In this document: positions 1 through 11,493 of the stretch, in pieces
Position numbering within the stretch: the stretch's first letter is position 1
Layout of the letters: each line of letters starts with the position of its first letter
Assembly (NCBI GenBank): GCA_017481825.1
Contig: JAFUOR010000008.1
Location: 1-64,000 of the forward strand
Length of the DNA stretch: 64,000 bases
Direction: 5' to 3'
Origin: Clostridia bacterium
GTDB taxonomy: Bacteria; Bacillota; Clostridia; Christensenellales; Aristaeellaceae
The notes under the pieces: generated by a model
Database searches by the model: none
Seen by the model: only the letters and a program-made list of their open reading frames with translations
Told to the model about the DNA's origin: nothing
Translations under genes and position numbers: made by a program

Positions 1-798
1 GAAACCAGCACGGACGGCAAGGGCGTCACCGTCGCCAGGAACAGCTACACGGTGACGGTTGAAGTAGAGGACAAGGGCGACGGTACGCTGAGCGTGGTTG
101 CTTCCGACAACGCCAAGGCACTGAACTTCGTGAACACCTACGAAGCCACTGGCGAGATCACCTTCGAGGGAACCAAGTCCATCGAAGGCCGTGCCATGAC
201 CGACAAGGACATCTTCACCTTCGAGGTCAGCGACGGAACCGACAGCTGGACGGTGAAGAACGACGCTACGGGCAAGATCGCGTACCCGACCATCAACTAC
301 ACGCTGGACGATGTTGGCGACCACACCTATACGGTGAAGGAAGTCAAGGGCGATCTGGACGGTGTGACCTACGACGCGAAGCAGTACACAGTAACTGTGA
401 GTGTCACCGACAAGGGCGACGGTACGCTGAGCGTGGTTGCTTCCGACAACGCCAAGGCGCTGAATTTCGTGAACACCTACGAAGCCACCGGCGAGATCAC
501 CTTCGAGGGTACCAAGTCCATCGAAGGCCGTGCCATGACCGACAAGGATATCTTCATCTTCGAGGTCAGCGACGGAACCGACAGCTGGACGGTGCAGAAC
601 GACGCCACGGGCAAGATCGCGTACCCGACCATCAACTACACGCTGGACGATGTTGGCGACCACACCTATACGGTGAAGGAAACCAGCACGGACGGCAAGG
701 GCGTCACCGTCGCCAGGAACAGCTACACGGTGACGGTTGAAGTAGAGGACAAGGGCGACGGTACGCTGAGCGTGGTTGCTTCCGACAACGCCAAGGCG
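1..798 (+). repeat. Near-identical 339-bp tandem coding repeats (113 aa unit)
   Basis: The motif beginning CTGAA(C/T)TTC recurs at 121, 460 and 799, exactly 339 bases apart. The first bases of the window match those at 679, which is two periods away. Units alternate between a KEVKGDLDG-type and a KETSTDGKG-type segment, so the repeat array may be a two-unit higher-order repeat extending upstream of the window. Such low divergence implies recent duplication or gene conversion and makes copy number uncertain in short-read assemblies. Confidence 0.85.
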
Positions 799-2550
799 CT
801 GAATTTCAAGAACCTTTACGAAGCGGACGGTACTGTGCGCTTCACTGGTACGAAGGTGCTGGCGGGCCGCGAATTCAGAAGCGGAGACGAGTACCTGTTT
901 GAACTGGTGGAGAATGGTGTGGTCGTGCAGCGCAGCCGACTGACCCCTGTGGGCGGTACGGAAGCCACGTTTGCCTTCAACCCCATCGAGTATACCACGG
1001 AAGACATCGGCACGCACACATACCTCATCCGTGAGGTGAAGGGCAGCATCAAGGGCGTGACCTACGATGCGACCCAGTACAGCGTGACCGTGACGGTCAC
1101 CGATGCTGGCAACGGCAAGCTGAGCATCAGCAAGGTGATCACCGTCAATGGTGAAGCGGCGGAGGACGTCGTGTTCACCAATACCTACGAGGCAGCGGGC
1201 GAGCTGGAACTGACGGCCCAAAAGACCGTCAATGGCGCAGAGCCCACGGCTGACCAGGTCTTCAGCTTCACCCTGAGCGATGAAGACGGCGAGATCGAAA
1301 CGGTGCAGAACAAGCTGGGTGAGATCGTATTCACCAGGCTGGCCTACACGCGGAACGACTTGGGTAGGCATACCTACACGGTGAAGGAGAACGTGACGGA
1401 GGCGGAGGGCTACACCACCGACGCAACGGTCTACACTGTCAATGTGACTGTCTCCGACAACGGCGACGGCACGCTGAAGGTCGTGAAGGAGATCACCGCT
1501 GGCGGCAAGGCTGTCGAGAGCATGACCTTCGACAACAAGCAAAGCGCAAAGCTGACCATCTCCAAGACGGTCAAGGGCTGCACGACGGACGAGACATTCC
1601 CGGTCACGGTCTGGCTGTATGACACGAAGGGCAACGAGTTCCAGGGCGAGTTCGCCTACACCGGCGATGTGAACGGCACGCTGAGCAGCGGCGAAGCGAT
1701 CCAGCTGAGCCATGGTCAGACTGTGACAATCAAGCTGCCGGTGGGCACCCGCTACAAGGTCGAAGAAACTGAGGATCCTCGCTTCGCCACCACAGTCAAC
1801 ACCCTGGCGATGAACACGGTTGACGGCGAGATCATCGAGGGTGGCAACACCGCCGCCTTCGTGAACGAGCTGGTCACGACGGAGTTCATGGTGTGGAAGG
1901 AATGGCGCGGCGGCGAGGGCGGCAAGATCCGTCTGACCCTGTATGCCAATGGCGAGAAGCTTGATCCCCAGCCAGAATACGAGAACAGCGGTAACCTGTA
2001 CAAGTACACGGAGCTGCCCAAGTACGACGAGGACGGCGACGAGATCATCTACACGGCCAAGGAAAAGTACATGGATGGCTACCTGACGATCTACAACAAC
2101 GTATCGCCCCACGAGACGGTAACGGATGTGATTCATGACGGCGGCACGATCATCAACAAGGCCGTGATGGACTTCAAGGTTCGGAAGGTCTGGACTGGAC
2201 TGGGAGAGGAGAAGGCACCGGAGATCACGCTGGTGTTGTACTGCAACGGCGAGGTGTACGATCACGAAACACCTGATCCGGACAAGTACGGCTGGTACCA
2301 CTACTACGGTCTGCCAGTCTTTGTGAACGGCGAACGGGCGGTGTACAGCGTGATCGAGGAAACGCTGGAAGGCTTCGCGACCACCTACATCAACAACGGT
2401 GAGGAGGGCGAACGTGCCTACAACGGCGGGACCATCACGAACACGCTCATCCCCAAGACGGGCGACGACGCACCTGTCACTCTGTGGCTGGCTTCCATGC
2501 TGACCTCTGCAGCGGCTTTGCTGCTGATGGCACGCAGGAAGAAAGCGTAA
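1..2550 (+). CDS. LPXTG-like anchored surface protein with repeated isopeptide pilin domains (5' end outside window)
   Basis: The reading frame is open from base 1, so the N-terminus and any signal peptide lie outside the window. Visible are about five modules of the FctA/Spy0128 'streptococcal pilin isopeptide linkage' type, each with a central YTVKE-like strand and ending in an NTYEA or NLYEA linker. Two Cna-B-like domains follow, starting near FMVWKEW and DFKVRKVW. The C-terminus is a classic sorting signal: IPKTGD, a hydrophobic helix, then RRKKA, so sortase anchoring to peptidoglycan is expected. The first modules are nearly identical at DNA level with a 339-bp period. The protein probably forms a stiff stalk or adhesin stabilised by intramolecular Lys-Asn bonds; its ligand is unknown. 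A strong terminator follows at once. Confidence 0.85.
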   Translation, partial: ETSTDGKGVTVARNSYTVTVEVEDKGDGTLSVVASDNAKALNFVNTYEATGEITFEGTKSIEGRAMTDKDIFTFEVSDGTDSWTVKNDATGKIAYPTINYTLDDVGDHTYTVKEVKGDLDGVTYDAKQYTVTVSVTDKGDGTLSVVASDNAKALNFVNTYEATGEITFEGTKSIEGRAMTDKDIFIFEVSDGTDSWTVQNDATGKIAYPTINYTLDDVGDHTYTVKETSTDGKGVTVARNSYTVTVEVEDKGDGTLSVVASDNAKALNFKNLYEADGTVRFTGTKVLAGREFRSGDEYLFELVENGVVVQRSRLTPVGGTEATFAFNPIEYTTEDIGTHTYLIREVKGSIKGVTYDATQYSVTVTVTDAGNGKLSISKVITVNGEAAEDVVFTNTYEAAGELELTAQKTVNGAEPTADQVFSFTLSDEDGEIETVQNKLGEIVFTRLAYTRNDLGRHTYTVKENVTEAEGYTTDATVYTVNVTVSDNGDGTLKVVKEITAGGKAVESMTFDNKQSAKLTISKTVKGCTTDETFPVTVWLYDTKGNEFQGEFAYTGDVNGTLSSGEAIQLSHGQTVTIKLPVGTRYKVEETEDPRFATTVNTLAMNTVDGEIIEGGNTAAFVNELVTTEFMVWKEWRGGEGGKIRLTLYANGEKLDPQPEYENSGNLYKYTELPKYDEDGDEIIYTAKEKYMDGYLTIYNNVSPHETVTDVIHDGGTIINKAVMDFKVRKVWTGLGEEKAPEITLVLYCNGEVYDHETPDPDKYGWYHYYGLPVFVNGERAVYSVIEETLEGFATTYINNGEEGERAYNGGTITNTLIPKTGDDAPVTLWLASMLTSAAALLLMARRKKA

Positions 2551-2558
2551 CTTTCATC

Positions 2559-2601
2559 GGGATGGGGCAGCAGTATGAATACTGCTGTGCCCATCCTTTT
2601 T
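2559..2601 (+). terminator. Rho-independent terminator of the surface-protein gene
   Basis: Arms 2559-2576 and 2579-2596 pair along almost their whole length with a two-base loop, followed by TTTTT at 2597-2601. It starts eight bases after the stop codon. Confidence 0.9.
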
Positions 2602-2611
2602 GTGATGTAAG

Positions 2612-2648
2612 AAGGGCTATGGCCTCGCATGGAGACCATAGCCCTTTT
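2612..2648. terminator. Second terminator-like hairpin
   Basis: Arms AAGGGCTATGG (2612-2622) and CCATAGCCCTT (2636-2646) enclose a 13-base loop. On the plus strand it is followed by TT; on the minus strand the tail is weaker. It sits between the surface-protein terminator and the minus-strand XRE relic, so it could serve either direction. Confidence 0.6.
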
Positions 2649-2662
2649 GAGATGTGTGATTT

Positions 2663-2842
2663 TCAGCGCGAGGTGTCGGATTTCAGGTATCCGAGGACTT
2701 CGCAGCTCAACACCAGGTGTGCATATTCCAGCTCCCACCGTGAGACGGTCTGCCGGATGGTGTCCAGCTGCATGCCCAGCTTCTACGGTATCATACCTGC
2801 CGATATCCGCAACTGTATGATGCGCTGTCCCAGCGTCATCAT
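2663..2842 (-). pseudogene. XRE-type helix-turn-helix regulator relic with an in-frame TAG
   Basis: Read on the minus strand from ATG at 2842, the translation starts MMTLGQRIIQLRISAGMIP, then hits TAG, then continues in the same frame as KLGMQLDTIRQTVSRWEL and ends at TGA. This is the canonical XRE layout (LGxRI..LR..AG...KLG..L...RQTVSRWE) with the stop in the turn between helices 1 and 2. The part after the WEL helix is also short and poorly conserved. A good ribosome site (GGGAGG) precedes the ATG. It is most likely a decayed antitoxin-like or phage-type regulator. Confidence 0.65.
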
Positions 2843-2940
2843 CGAAAAACGACCTCCCTTGCTGTCACGATGATAGCACCGGGAGGCTGTTTTCGTCTGC
2901 CAAGTCGGGAAGGAACTTTGTCACGCGGCACGTGACAGAA

Positions 2941-5769
<2,829 letters not shown>

Positions 5770-5805
5770 ATCATTACACCTCGGTGGTGAGAATATCGTA
5801 TGGGT

Positions 5806-5834
5806 AGTATAGCACGTTTGTTCCCTAATCGCAA
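5806..5834 (-). promoter_or_regulatory. uvrA promoter
   Basis: On the minus strand: -35 TTGCGA (5829-5834), 17-base spacer, -10 TATACT (5806-5811) with an extended TGC just upstream. It lies about 37 bases before the uvrA start and only 20 bases from the -35 of the divergent promoter. Confidence 0.75.
5811..5824 (-). promoter_or_regulatory. Possible LexA (SOS) box inside the uvrA promoter
   Basis: Minus-strand GGAACAAACGTGCT has the GAAC-N4-GTnC layout of the Gram-positive LexA operator, with one mismatch in the right half (GTGC for GTTC). It overlaps the spacer between -35 and -10, where a repressor would block transcription. uvrA is a usual SOS gene, but the imperfect match keeps this tentative. 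Confidence 0.35.
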
Positions 5835-5853
5835 GGCGAACACGCAGGATAAT

Positions 5854-5882
5854 TTGCATCTGCCGCAAGGCCATGCTATAAT
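5854..5882 (+). promoter_or_regulatory. Promoter of the glycosyltransferase-exporter operon
   Basis: TTGCAT (5854-5859), 17-base spacer, TATAAT (5877-5882) with extended TGC at 5874-5876. The expected transcript start near 5889 rules out an upstream ATG at 5800 and supports the ATG at 5917. Confidence 0.85.
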
Positions 5883-5916
5883 AGAAAAAATGACGGTTTG
5901 GAAAGGGTGTGTGCCC

Positions 5917-7560
5917 ATGTCAGTTGTGTCATCTGTCCGCAGCTTTCTGCGGCGTGTTCGCCATGATGGCGTCCGGGCCATCCCCGGAATGGTGCATACC
6001 CGCTGGATGACCTTCATCCATCGCGATGTGCTGCGCCGGGAGGCGGCAGAGCGCCGGGCGCAGGAAGCAGCCTATCAGGCGTGGCTCCACGCGCATGAAG
6101 TGCCGGATGCAGCGCCCTTCCATACGGATAAGCACCTCTCCTTTCTGATTCCGACCTACAATACCCGCCCCGAGCATCTGAATGCGCTGGCGGATTCCCT
6201 CCTGGCCCAGTCCTGCCCGAACTGGGAGGCTTGCCTTTACGACGGCGCCAGCCCCCATGCCAATACCCGCGCTGCTCTGGCGGCGCTGGCGGAGCGAGAT
6301 CCGCGCTTTCGAGTCATGCTGGGGACAAGCAACGAGGGTATCTCCGGAAACACGAATCGGGCCTTTGTCATGGCCACGGGCGATGTGATCGCCCTGTGCG
6401 ACCATGACGACCTTCTTGCCCCCGATGCGGTGCGCTGCATCCTGCAGGCGGCGGATGCGGGCGCCGACCTCATCTACACCGACGAGGACAAGGTCACTGG
6501 GGATGGGATGCATTTCTACGACCCGCATGTCAAGGGCGATTTCGCACCGGATAGCCTGCGTTCGGGCAATTACATCTGTCATTTGACGGCCCTCTCCCGC
6601 GAACTGATGCTGTCCGTCGGGGGATTGCGCTCCGCCTGCGACGGCTCGCAGGATCATGACCTTGTGCTGCGGGCCAGCGAACGGGCGAGGAAGATCGTTC
6701 ACATCCCCCGCATCCTCTATCATTGGCGGATGCTGGATACCTCATTCAGTCACCAGCGAGCAGCGAGCTGCGTGCAGGCCGCCTGTGACGCAGTGGCCGA
6801 CCAGCTGCAGCGTCGGGGCATGAACGCGCAGGTCACCATGGAGGAACTGCGGGTTCGAATCCGCTATGCTCCACCAAAGGGGACGGTATCAGCCATCGTG
6901 ACCGGCAAGGGGGCCGTGCCGAGGCTCCCTGGCGAGGTCATTCGCATCGATAATCCGGCGCAGGCTAACGACGCTGCCCGCCGCGCAGCGGGGGAATACC
7001 TCCTGTTTCTGCAAGCGGGCATGAAGCCCCTTGATCAGGCCTGGCTGAACGAGCTGCTCATGTATGCCCAGCGCGCCGATGTGGGCTGCGTGGGTTCGGC
7101 GATTCTGGACAGCAGGCGCTTCTACCGCCATGCCGGATATGCCGTGGATGTCCCCGGGGGTGCGGTGAGCCACCATGCAGGGCAGTGGCTCTACGGGAAC
7201 CCATACCAGCTGACCGACCGTATCGTGCGCAATGTGACGGGCTTATCCGCTGCGCTGATGCTGGTGCGCCGGGAGGTGTTCCTGTCCCTGGGCGGCTTTG
7301 GCGCCTATGAAAGCGATCTGCGTGGGGCTGATTTTGGCCTCCGGTGCCTCAAGGCCGGGTATATCAACGTGTATACGCCCCATGCCCGGATGGTGTGCAG
7401 GGACGAGGCGCCCTGCCTGACCAGCGAGGCGCCGCAGAGCGACCTTGATGCCTTTAGCGCAGCCTGGGGCGAGCATCCTGTAGAACGCTATTACAGTCCC
7501 CTCTTCACCCGCGATGGCCGTATGACCATCGACACATCCCCAAAGGAGGCCGCAAAGTGA
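5917..7560 (+). CDS. Two-domain family 2 glycosyltransferase
   Basis: A 547-residue cytoplasmic GT2 (GT-A fold) enzyme. After a basic N-terminal segment the donor domain opens with [15 protein letters not shown]. The metal/nucleotide DxD-type motif is CDHDD, and YTDEDK follows. The acceptor-side signature is [12 protein letters not shown] second, degenerate GT-A-like half (about residues 330-520) lacks a clear DxD but has [16 protein letters not shown], as in bifunctional polysaccharide polymerases. The start at 5917 has GAAAGGG eight bases upstream and lies downstream of the mapped promoter. It overlaps the ABC permease gene by four bases, so it probably builds the polysaccharide that the next two proteins export. 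Confidence 0.85.
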   Translation: MSVVSSVRSFLRRVRHDGVRAIPGMVHTRWMTFIHRDVLRREAAERRAQEAAYQAWLHAHEVPDAAPFHTDKHLSFLIPTYNTRPEHLNALADSLLAQSCPNWEACLYDGASPHANTRAALAALAERDPRFRVMLGTSNEGISGNTNRAFVMATGDVIALCDHDDLLAPDAVRCILQAADAGADLIYTDEDKVTGDGMHFYDPHVKGDFAPDSLRSGNYICHLTALSRELMLSVGGLRSACDGSQDHDLVLRASERARKIVHIPRILYHWRMLDTSFSHQRAASCVQAACDAVADQLQRRGMNAQVTMEELRVRIRYAPPKGTVSAIVTGKGAVPRLPGEVIRIDNPAQANDAARRAAGEYLLFLQAGMKPLDQAWLNELLMYAQRADVGCVGSAILDSRRFYRHAGYAVDVPGGAVSHHAGQWLYGNPYQLTDRIVRNVTGLSAALMLVRREVFLSLGGFGAYESDLRGADFGLRCLKAGYINVYTPHARMVCRDEAPCLTSEAPQSDLDAFSAAWGEHPVERYYSPLFTRDGRMTIDTSPKEAAK

Positions 7561-8327
7561 AAAGCTCGTCCATCTTCCGCTACGGTTTCCTGATGGAGCA
7601 GCTGGTGAAGCGCAACTTCAACACCAAATACCGTCAAAGCGTGCTGGGCGTTTTGTGGTCGTTCCTCAATCCCCTGCTGACGATGGCGGTGCAGTATGTG
7701 GTGTTTTCAACCATCTTCCAGTCGGAGATCGATCATTTTCCGGTGTATCTGCTCTCGGGCATCATCCTGTTCAACTTCTTCACCGAATGCGTGTCCCTGG
7801 GGATGGATTCCATCGTCCTCAACGGCCCGCTGATCACCAAGGTGGCGATGCCCAAGCTCGTCTATCCCCTCAGCCGCAGCCTGTCTTCGCTGATCAATCT
7901 GGTTATTTCCTTCGTGCCGCTGCTGCTGGTGATGCTTCTTTCCGGCGCGCCGCTGACGCCTGCGCTCCTGCTGATTCCCGTGGCGGCGGTGCTGCTGTTC
8001 GGCTTTGCGCTGGGAATGACGCTCATCCTGTGCACGCTGAACGTCTTCTTCCGGGACACGCGGTTCCTCTGGAGCGTCGTATCCCTCCTGTGGACATACG
8101 CTACGCCCATCTTCTATCCCATCGATATCATTCCTGCCGCGTGGCAGGCCATCTTCCGGCTCAATCCGATGTACCAGTTCATCGATTTCCTGCGGACGAT
8201 CACGATACACGGCGCGTGTCCATCGGCGATGCAGTTCGCAGCGTGCATCCTCTGCGCGGTGCTTCCGCTGGCAGCAGGGCTGCTCGTGTTCCGGTGGCAG
8301 GAAGACAAGTTTGTATTCCATCTGTAA
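7557..8327 (+). CDS. ABC-2 type polysaccharide export permease (Wzm/TagG-like)
   Basis: A 256-residue membrane protein with about six transmembrane helices. The N-terminal signature LVKRNFNTKYRQSVLGVLWS is typical of TagG/Wzm/RfbA permeases that export teichoic acids or O-antigen-like glycans. The start is GTG at 7557, overlapping the preceding stop as GTGA, with AAAGGAGG 8 bases upstream. It is coupled to an ATPase gene 14 bases downstream, forming the full exporter. Confidence 0.9.
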   Translation: MKSSSIFRYGFLMEQLVKRNFNTKYRQSVLGVLWSFLNPLLTMAVQYVVFSTIFQSEIDHFPVYLLSGIILFNFFTECVSLGMDSIVLNGPLITKVAMPKLVYPLSRSLSSLINLVISFVPLLLVMLLSGAPLTPALLLIPVAAVLLFGFALGMTLILCTLNVFFRDTRFLWSVVSLLWTYATPIFYPIDIIPAAWQAIFRLNPMYQFIDFLRTITIHGACPSAMQFAACILCAVLPLAAGLLVFRWQEDKFVFHL

Positions 8328-8341
8328 GGAGGTGGGTGGAG

Positions 8342-9091
8342 ATGCCGCAGACGATGGTAGAGGTCTCTCACATCACCATGGATTTCCGCATGGACAAAAA
8401 CCGCACCACGAACCTCAAGGAATTTGTGGTCAACGCCCTGTCCGGCAAGACGAACATCGAAATGTTCCATGCCCTTGACAACGTGTCCTTCACGGTGGAC
8501 AAGGGCAGCATCGTCGGGCTGATCGGCCATAACGGCGCAGGCAAATCAACCATCCTCAAGATTATCAGCGGCATCTATAAGCCCACGAAGGGTGCTGTTC
8601 GCGTGGGCGGACGCATCGTGCCCATGCTGGAGTTGGGCAGCGGCTTTGATGCGGAGCTGACCGGCCGGGAGAACATCCTCCTCAACGGTGCGATCCTGGG
8701 CTATTCAAAGGAATTCCTGTACGGCAAGCTGGAGGAAATCATCGCATACAGCGAGCTGGGGGATTTTATCCACATGCCGCTGAAAACCTACTCCTCCGGT
8801 ATGCTGGCGCGTCTGGCATTCTCCATCGCCACGGTGGTGGAGCCGGATGTGCTGATCGTTGACGAGATCCTCTCTGTGGGCGACGAGCATTTCCAGCGCA
8901 AGAGCCGCAAACGTATGGTGGAGCTGATGACCTCCAGCGGCACGACGGTGCTCTTTGTCAGTCACAACCTCCAGCAGCTGCGGCAGATGTGTGACAAGGT
9001 CATCTGGCTGGATCACGGGAAGGTGCGGGCGATGGGCGAGGCAGCGTGGATCTGCGATGAATATGAGAAGGAAGCGAGTGGGAAAGCATGA
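8342..9091 (+). CDS. Polysaccharide ABC exporter ATPase (Wzt/TagH-like, short form)
   Basis: A 249-residue ATPase. Walker A is GHNGAGKST, the signature is YSSGMLARL in place of the usual LSGG (normal for Wzt/TagH), Walker B is VLIVDEIL and the switch histidine lies in VSHN. It lacks the C-terminal carbohydrate-binding domain of long Wzt proteins, so substrate recognition probably rests with the permease. The start at 8342 follows GGAGGTG by eight bases; the much longer open frame upstream is an overlap with the permease gene and is not used. It overlaps the next gene by four bases. Confidence 0.92.
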   Translation: MPQTMVEVSHITMDFRMDKNRTTNLKEFVVNALSGKTNIEMFHALDNVSFTVDKGSIVGLIGHNGAGKSTILKIISGIYKPTKGAVRVGGRIVPMLELGSGFDAELTGRENILLNGAILGYSKEFLYGKLEEIIAYSELGDFIHMPLKTYSSGMLARLAFSIATVVEPDVLIVDEILSVGDEHFQRKSRKRMVELMTSSGTTVLFVSHNLQQLRQMCDKVIWLDHGKVRAMGEAAWICDEYEKEASGKA

Positions 9092-9585
9092 AATACGCCT
9101 ATCTGATAGTGAAGGTCGTCTTCGGCCTTTTGGGGGCGGTCTTCCTGACCATCGGCCTGGCCCTCCTGAGCGCGGCGGGGCTGCTGACCGGCGGCTTTGC
9201 ACAGATCTTTGCGCAAATGGGCAAAGAGAATGCCCTCGCCATTGTCGGCTTTGTGTTCTCCGTGCTGGGCGCGGTTTTTCTGCTGGTGACGGTGGTGCTG
9301 ACCGCTGTGGCCAAGCGACGCAGGCGGCAGATGGAGGAGCTGCGCCAATTTGGCAGATGTGTGCAGGGGATCATTACGGATGTGCAGGTGAACCATACCG
9401 TGCGCGTCAACGGCTACTCCCCCCTCATCGCAATGGTGGAATGTACCACGCCCCGGGGCGACAAGGCCATGCTGCGCAGCGACTCCCTGTGGCATGCCTG
9501 CCCCTCCACGGGGGATGTGGTGGATGTATACTTTGATCCGATGGATGAGAAGAAGTACATCATTGAATTCCCCGGCGAGGCGTAA
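9088..9585 (+). CDS. DUF3592-like two-helix membrane protein
   Basis: A 165-residue protein with two N-terminal transmembrane helices (about residues 7-35 and 48-70), a basic KRRRRQ stop-transfer stretch, then a soluble beta-rich domain. That domain contains VKINH-like spacing and VDVYFDPMDEKKYII, resembling DUF3592. The ATGA overlap couples its translation to the exporter ATPase. Function is unknown; by position it may be an accessory of the glycan exporter. Confidence 0.65.
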   Translation: MKYAYLIVKVVFGLLGAVFLTIGLALLSAAGLLTGGFAQIFAQMGKENALAIVGFVFSVLGAVFLLVTVVLTAVAKRRRRQMEELRQFGRCVQGIITDVQVNHTVRVNGYSPLIAMVECTTPRGDKAMLRSDSLWHACPSTGDVVDVYFDPMDEKKYIIEFPGEA

Positions 9586-9589
9586 GCAA

Positions 9590-9624
9590 AAAGCAGGACT
9601 CTCCATTTCGGAAAGTCCTGCTTT
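9590..9624. terminator. Bidirectional terminator between convergent genes
   Basis: Arms AAAGCAGGACT (9590-9600) and AGTCCTGCTTT (9614-9624) are perfect inverted repeats, with A and T runs on both flanks. They separate the exporter operon from the Mrp gene, which ends at 9627. Confidence 0.9.
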
Positions 9625-9626
9625 CA

Positions 9627-10466
9627 TTATTCGTGCACCCGCACCGGGCAGTTCAGCACAGCTTTGACTGCCGCAAGGATTTCAGGAACCTTTGCGCGCT
9701 CCACCTCGCCCGCGTCGCAGGCTTTTGCCACCGCCGGATCGATGGGCAGCTGACACAAAAGCGGCAGACCGTGCTTCGCGGCGACCTCTGCCGTTTTGCC
9801 TTCGCCGAAGGGATACAGCCGCTTGCCGCAGTCCGGGCAGGGCATGTAGGCCATGTTTTCAACGATGCCGATGACGGGGATGTTCATCATCTTAGCCATG
9901 TTGACAGCCTTTTCGACGATCATACCCACCAGTTCCTGCGGGCTGGCGACGATCACGATGCCGTCCACGGGCAGGGACTGGAACACCGTCAGCGGCACAT
10001 CGCCCGTTCCGGGAGGCATATCGACATAGAGGCAGTCCACATCGCCCCAGCTGACGTCCGTCCAGAACTGCTTGACGGTACCTGCGATCAGCGCGCCGCG
10101 CCAGATAACGGGATCGGTGTCATTCTCCAGGATCAGGTTGATGGACATGAGCTTTACGCCCGCGGAGGTGACGGCGGGCAGCAGACCCGTATCGCAGCCG
10201 GTGACCTGCTCATGCACGCCGAACATGCGCGGCACGGAAGGACCGGTGATATCCGCGTCCAGCACGCCTGTGGCGAGCCCCTGCCGGGCGGTGGCGGAGG
10301 CCAGCAGGCCTGTGACCAGCGACTTGCCCACGCCGCCCTTGCCGCTCACCACGCCGATGACCTTCTTCACCCGGCTTTCGGGGTTGGCGGGGGCAAGGAG
10401 GCTCTGCGGTCTGGCGCTGGCACACTTGCTGGCGCAGGAGGAACAATCGTGATTGCATTCAGACAT
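9627..10466 (-). CDS. mrp: Mrp/NBP35-family Fe-S cluster carrier ATPase
   Basis: A 279-residue P-loop ATPase of the Mrp/ApbC/NBP35 family, which holds and transfers Fe-S clusters in the cytosol. A cysteine-rich N-terminus (CNHDCSSCASKC) gives a candidate NBP35-type cluster site. The deviant Walker A is GKGGVGKS, and the family motif YVDMPPGTGD and the C-terminal CPDC pair (cluster-bridging cysteines in dimers) are present. GAGGTGATG lies just upstream of the ATG. It is a single gene ending at a shared terminator. Confidence 0.9.
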   Translation of the reverse strand: MSECNHDCSSCASKCASARPQSLLAPANPESRVKKVIGVVSGKGGVGKSLVTGLLASATARQGLATGVLDADITGPSVPRMFGVHEQVTGCDTGLLPAVTSAGVKLMSINLILENDTDPVIWRGALIAGTVKQFWTDVSWGDVDCLYVDMPPGTGDVPLTVFQSLPVDGIVIVASPQELVGMIVEKAVNMAKMMNIPVIGIVENMAYMPCPDCGKRLYPFGEGKTAEVAAKHGLPLLCQLPIDPAVAKACDAGEVERAKVPEILAAVKAVLNCPVRVHE

Positions 10467-10540
10467 GTTATCATCACCTCAGATTGGGATTGATTCGCTG
10501 TAAGGTTCGCGAGGATGGGGCTGAAATCCTGCCGGGCAAC

Positions 10541-10573
10541 AAAAATCGCGCCGGAGCGATGAACTCCGACGCG
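10541..10573 (-). terminator. Terminator of the secreted-protein gene
   Basis: Arms 10547-10556 and 10564-10573 pair with one mismatch; read on the minus strand a U-run (10541-10545, AAAAA on plus) follows the stem. It lies 18 bases after the stop of the 10591-11190 gene. Confidence 0.75.
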
Positions 10574-10590
10574 CGGGGATGCCTTGCGGA

Positions 10591-11190
10591 TTACTCGATC
10601 ACGGTGCCTTCGGGAGCCATGAAGAAGCCGAAGGTGAACTCCATGGTTTCAATGTTGATGGACAGCGTGCAGGCGCAGGAGGTTTCACAGATGGTGCCGA
10701 TGACCTTGACGGTTTCGCCGGTGATGGCGGACATGATATCACTCAGCAGGCTGTTGAGAAGGGTTTCGAATTCTGTGGCGAAGGTGTTGGGGCCATCGCC
10801 GGTGGCGAAGGTTTCATCCTCGGTCATCAGTACGGACACGCCGGCGGCGGCGATGATCATGCCGTAATTGGCAGCAACGGTATTCATCGTGTCGCTGGTG
10901 GCCAGGAGCATGGTCGTCAGGTTCTTGACCTTGCCCTCAGCGTCCAGGGCGAAAACCACATCGGAGTAGCCCTCAATGGAAGCGGTGGCGCTCAGACCGT
11001 CTTCGGACACCGTCCAAACGGGAGTCGTGCCGGTGATGTTCTGGCAGAGCATGTCAAAGATGGACTGATAGGTCGCCAGATCAAAGGAGAAGGAGGTCTC
11101 CTGGGTCACGGTCAGATCCTCGGCCATGGCGGGGGCCATCACGCCGAAGCACAGCATCAGGGACAGAATCAGGGACAGGAACTTTTTCAT
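10591..11190 (-). CDS. Secreted protein of unknown function
   Basis: A 199-residue protein with a clear signal peptide: MKK, a hydrophobic core, and AMA before EDL as the cleavage site near residue 23. The mature part is acidic, threonine- and alanine-rich, with two cysteines near the C-terminus (CETSCAC) and no domain I recognise. An AGGAAGGATG ribosome site precedes the ATG. It is transcribed alone and flanked by a terminator. It could be a periplasm-side or cell-wall lipoprotein-like lipid or sterol carrier fold, but nothing in sequence settles this. Confidence 0.75.
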   Translation of the reverse strand: MKKFLSLILSLMLCFGVMAPAMAEDLTVTQETSFSFDLATYQSIFDMLCQNITGTTPVWTVSEDGLSATASIEGYSDVVFALDAEGKVKNLTTMLLATSDTMNTVAANYGMIIAAAGVSVLMTEDETFATGDGPNTFATEFETLLNSLLSDIMSAITGETVKVIGTICETSCACTLSINIETMEFTFGFFMAPEGTVIE

Positions 11191-11493
11191 AGGTGTTTCA
11201 TCCTTCCTGGGTGAAGATTTTGTGAAGAATATAGTTCTATGTGCGAACAGGCAAATCCTGCTGGTGAATGCAAATATTCCTGCGCCATCAGGGAAGAAAT
11301 GTCATGTTTGTAACGTCTATATAGGTGGAAGCGCCGCATTTTCGCCATCTCGCGGCAGGGAAGGTGAAATTTAGCGCTTGCATCAATGGAAGTTACCGTG
11401 TACAATAGTAACGCGTACATACACAGGCTGCATGCTTGATATAGAAAGCGGGGAGCGCCGATCTCCCCCTTGCTGAAGGAGGAGAGGATCAGC
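11191..11493. other. Divergent intergenic region (303 bases)
   Basis: It holds the ribosome site of the minus-strand secreted-protein gene and, on the plus strand, the lipoprotein promoter at 11378-11406 plus a purine-rich leader ending in GAAGGAGGAGAGG. A minus-strand TATATT near 11232 may be the -10 of the secreted-protein gene, but its -35 spacing is poor. I see no gene or RNA motif here. Confidence 0.6.
11378..11406 (+). promoter_or_regulatory. Promoter of the PG-binding lipoprotein gene
   Basis: TTGCAT (11378-11383), 17-base spacer, TACAAT (11401-11406), preceded by TG. The start codon is 88 bases downstream. Confidence 0.8.

Noticed and set aside
1..798. CRISPR-like direct repeats
   Set aside because: The repeats are long, coding and contiguous without unique spacers; they encode pilin modules.
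7655..8341. N-terminal extension of the exporter ATPase
   Set aside because: It overlaps the permease gene out of frame, and ATG 8342 has a strong GGAGGTG site and the right family start.
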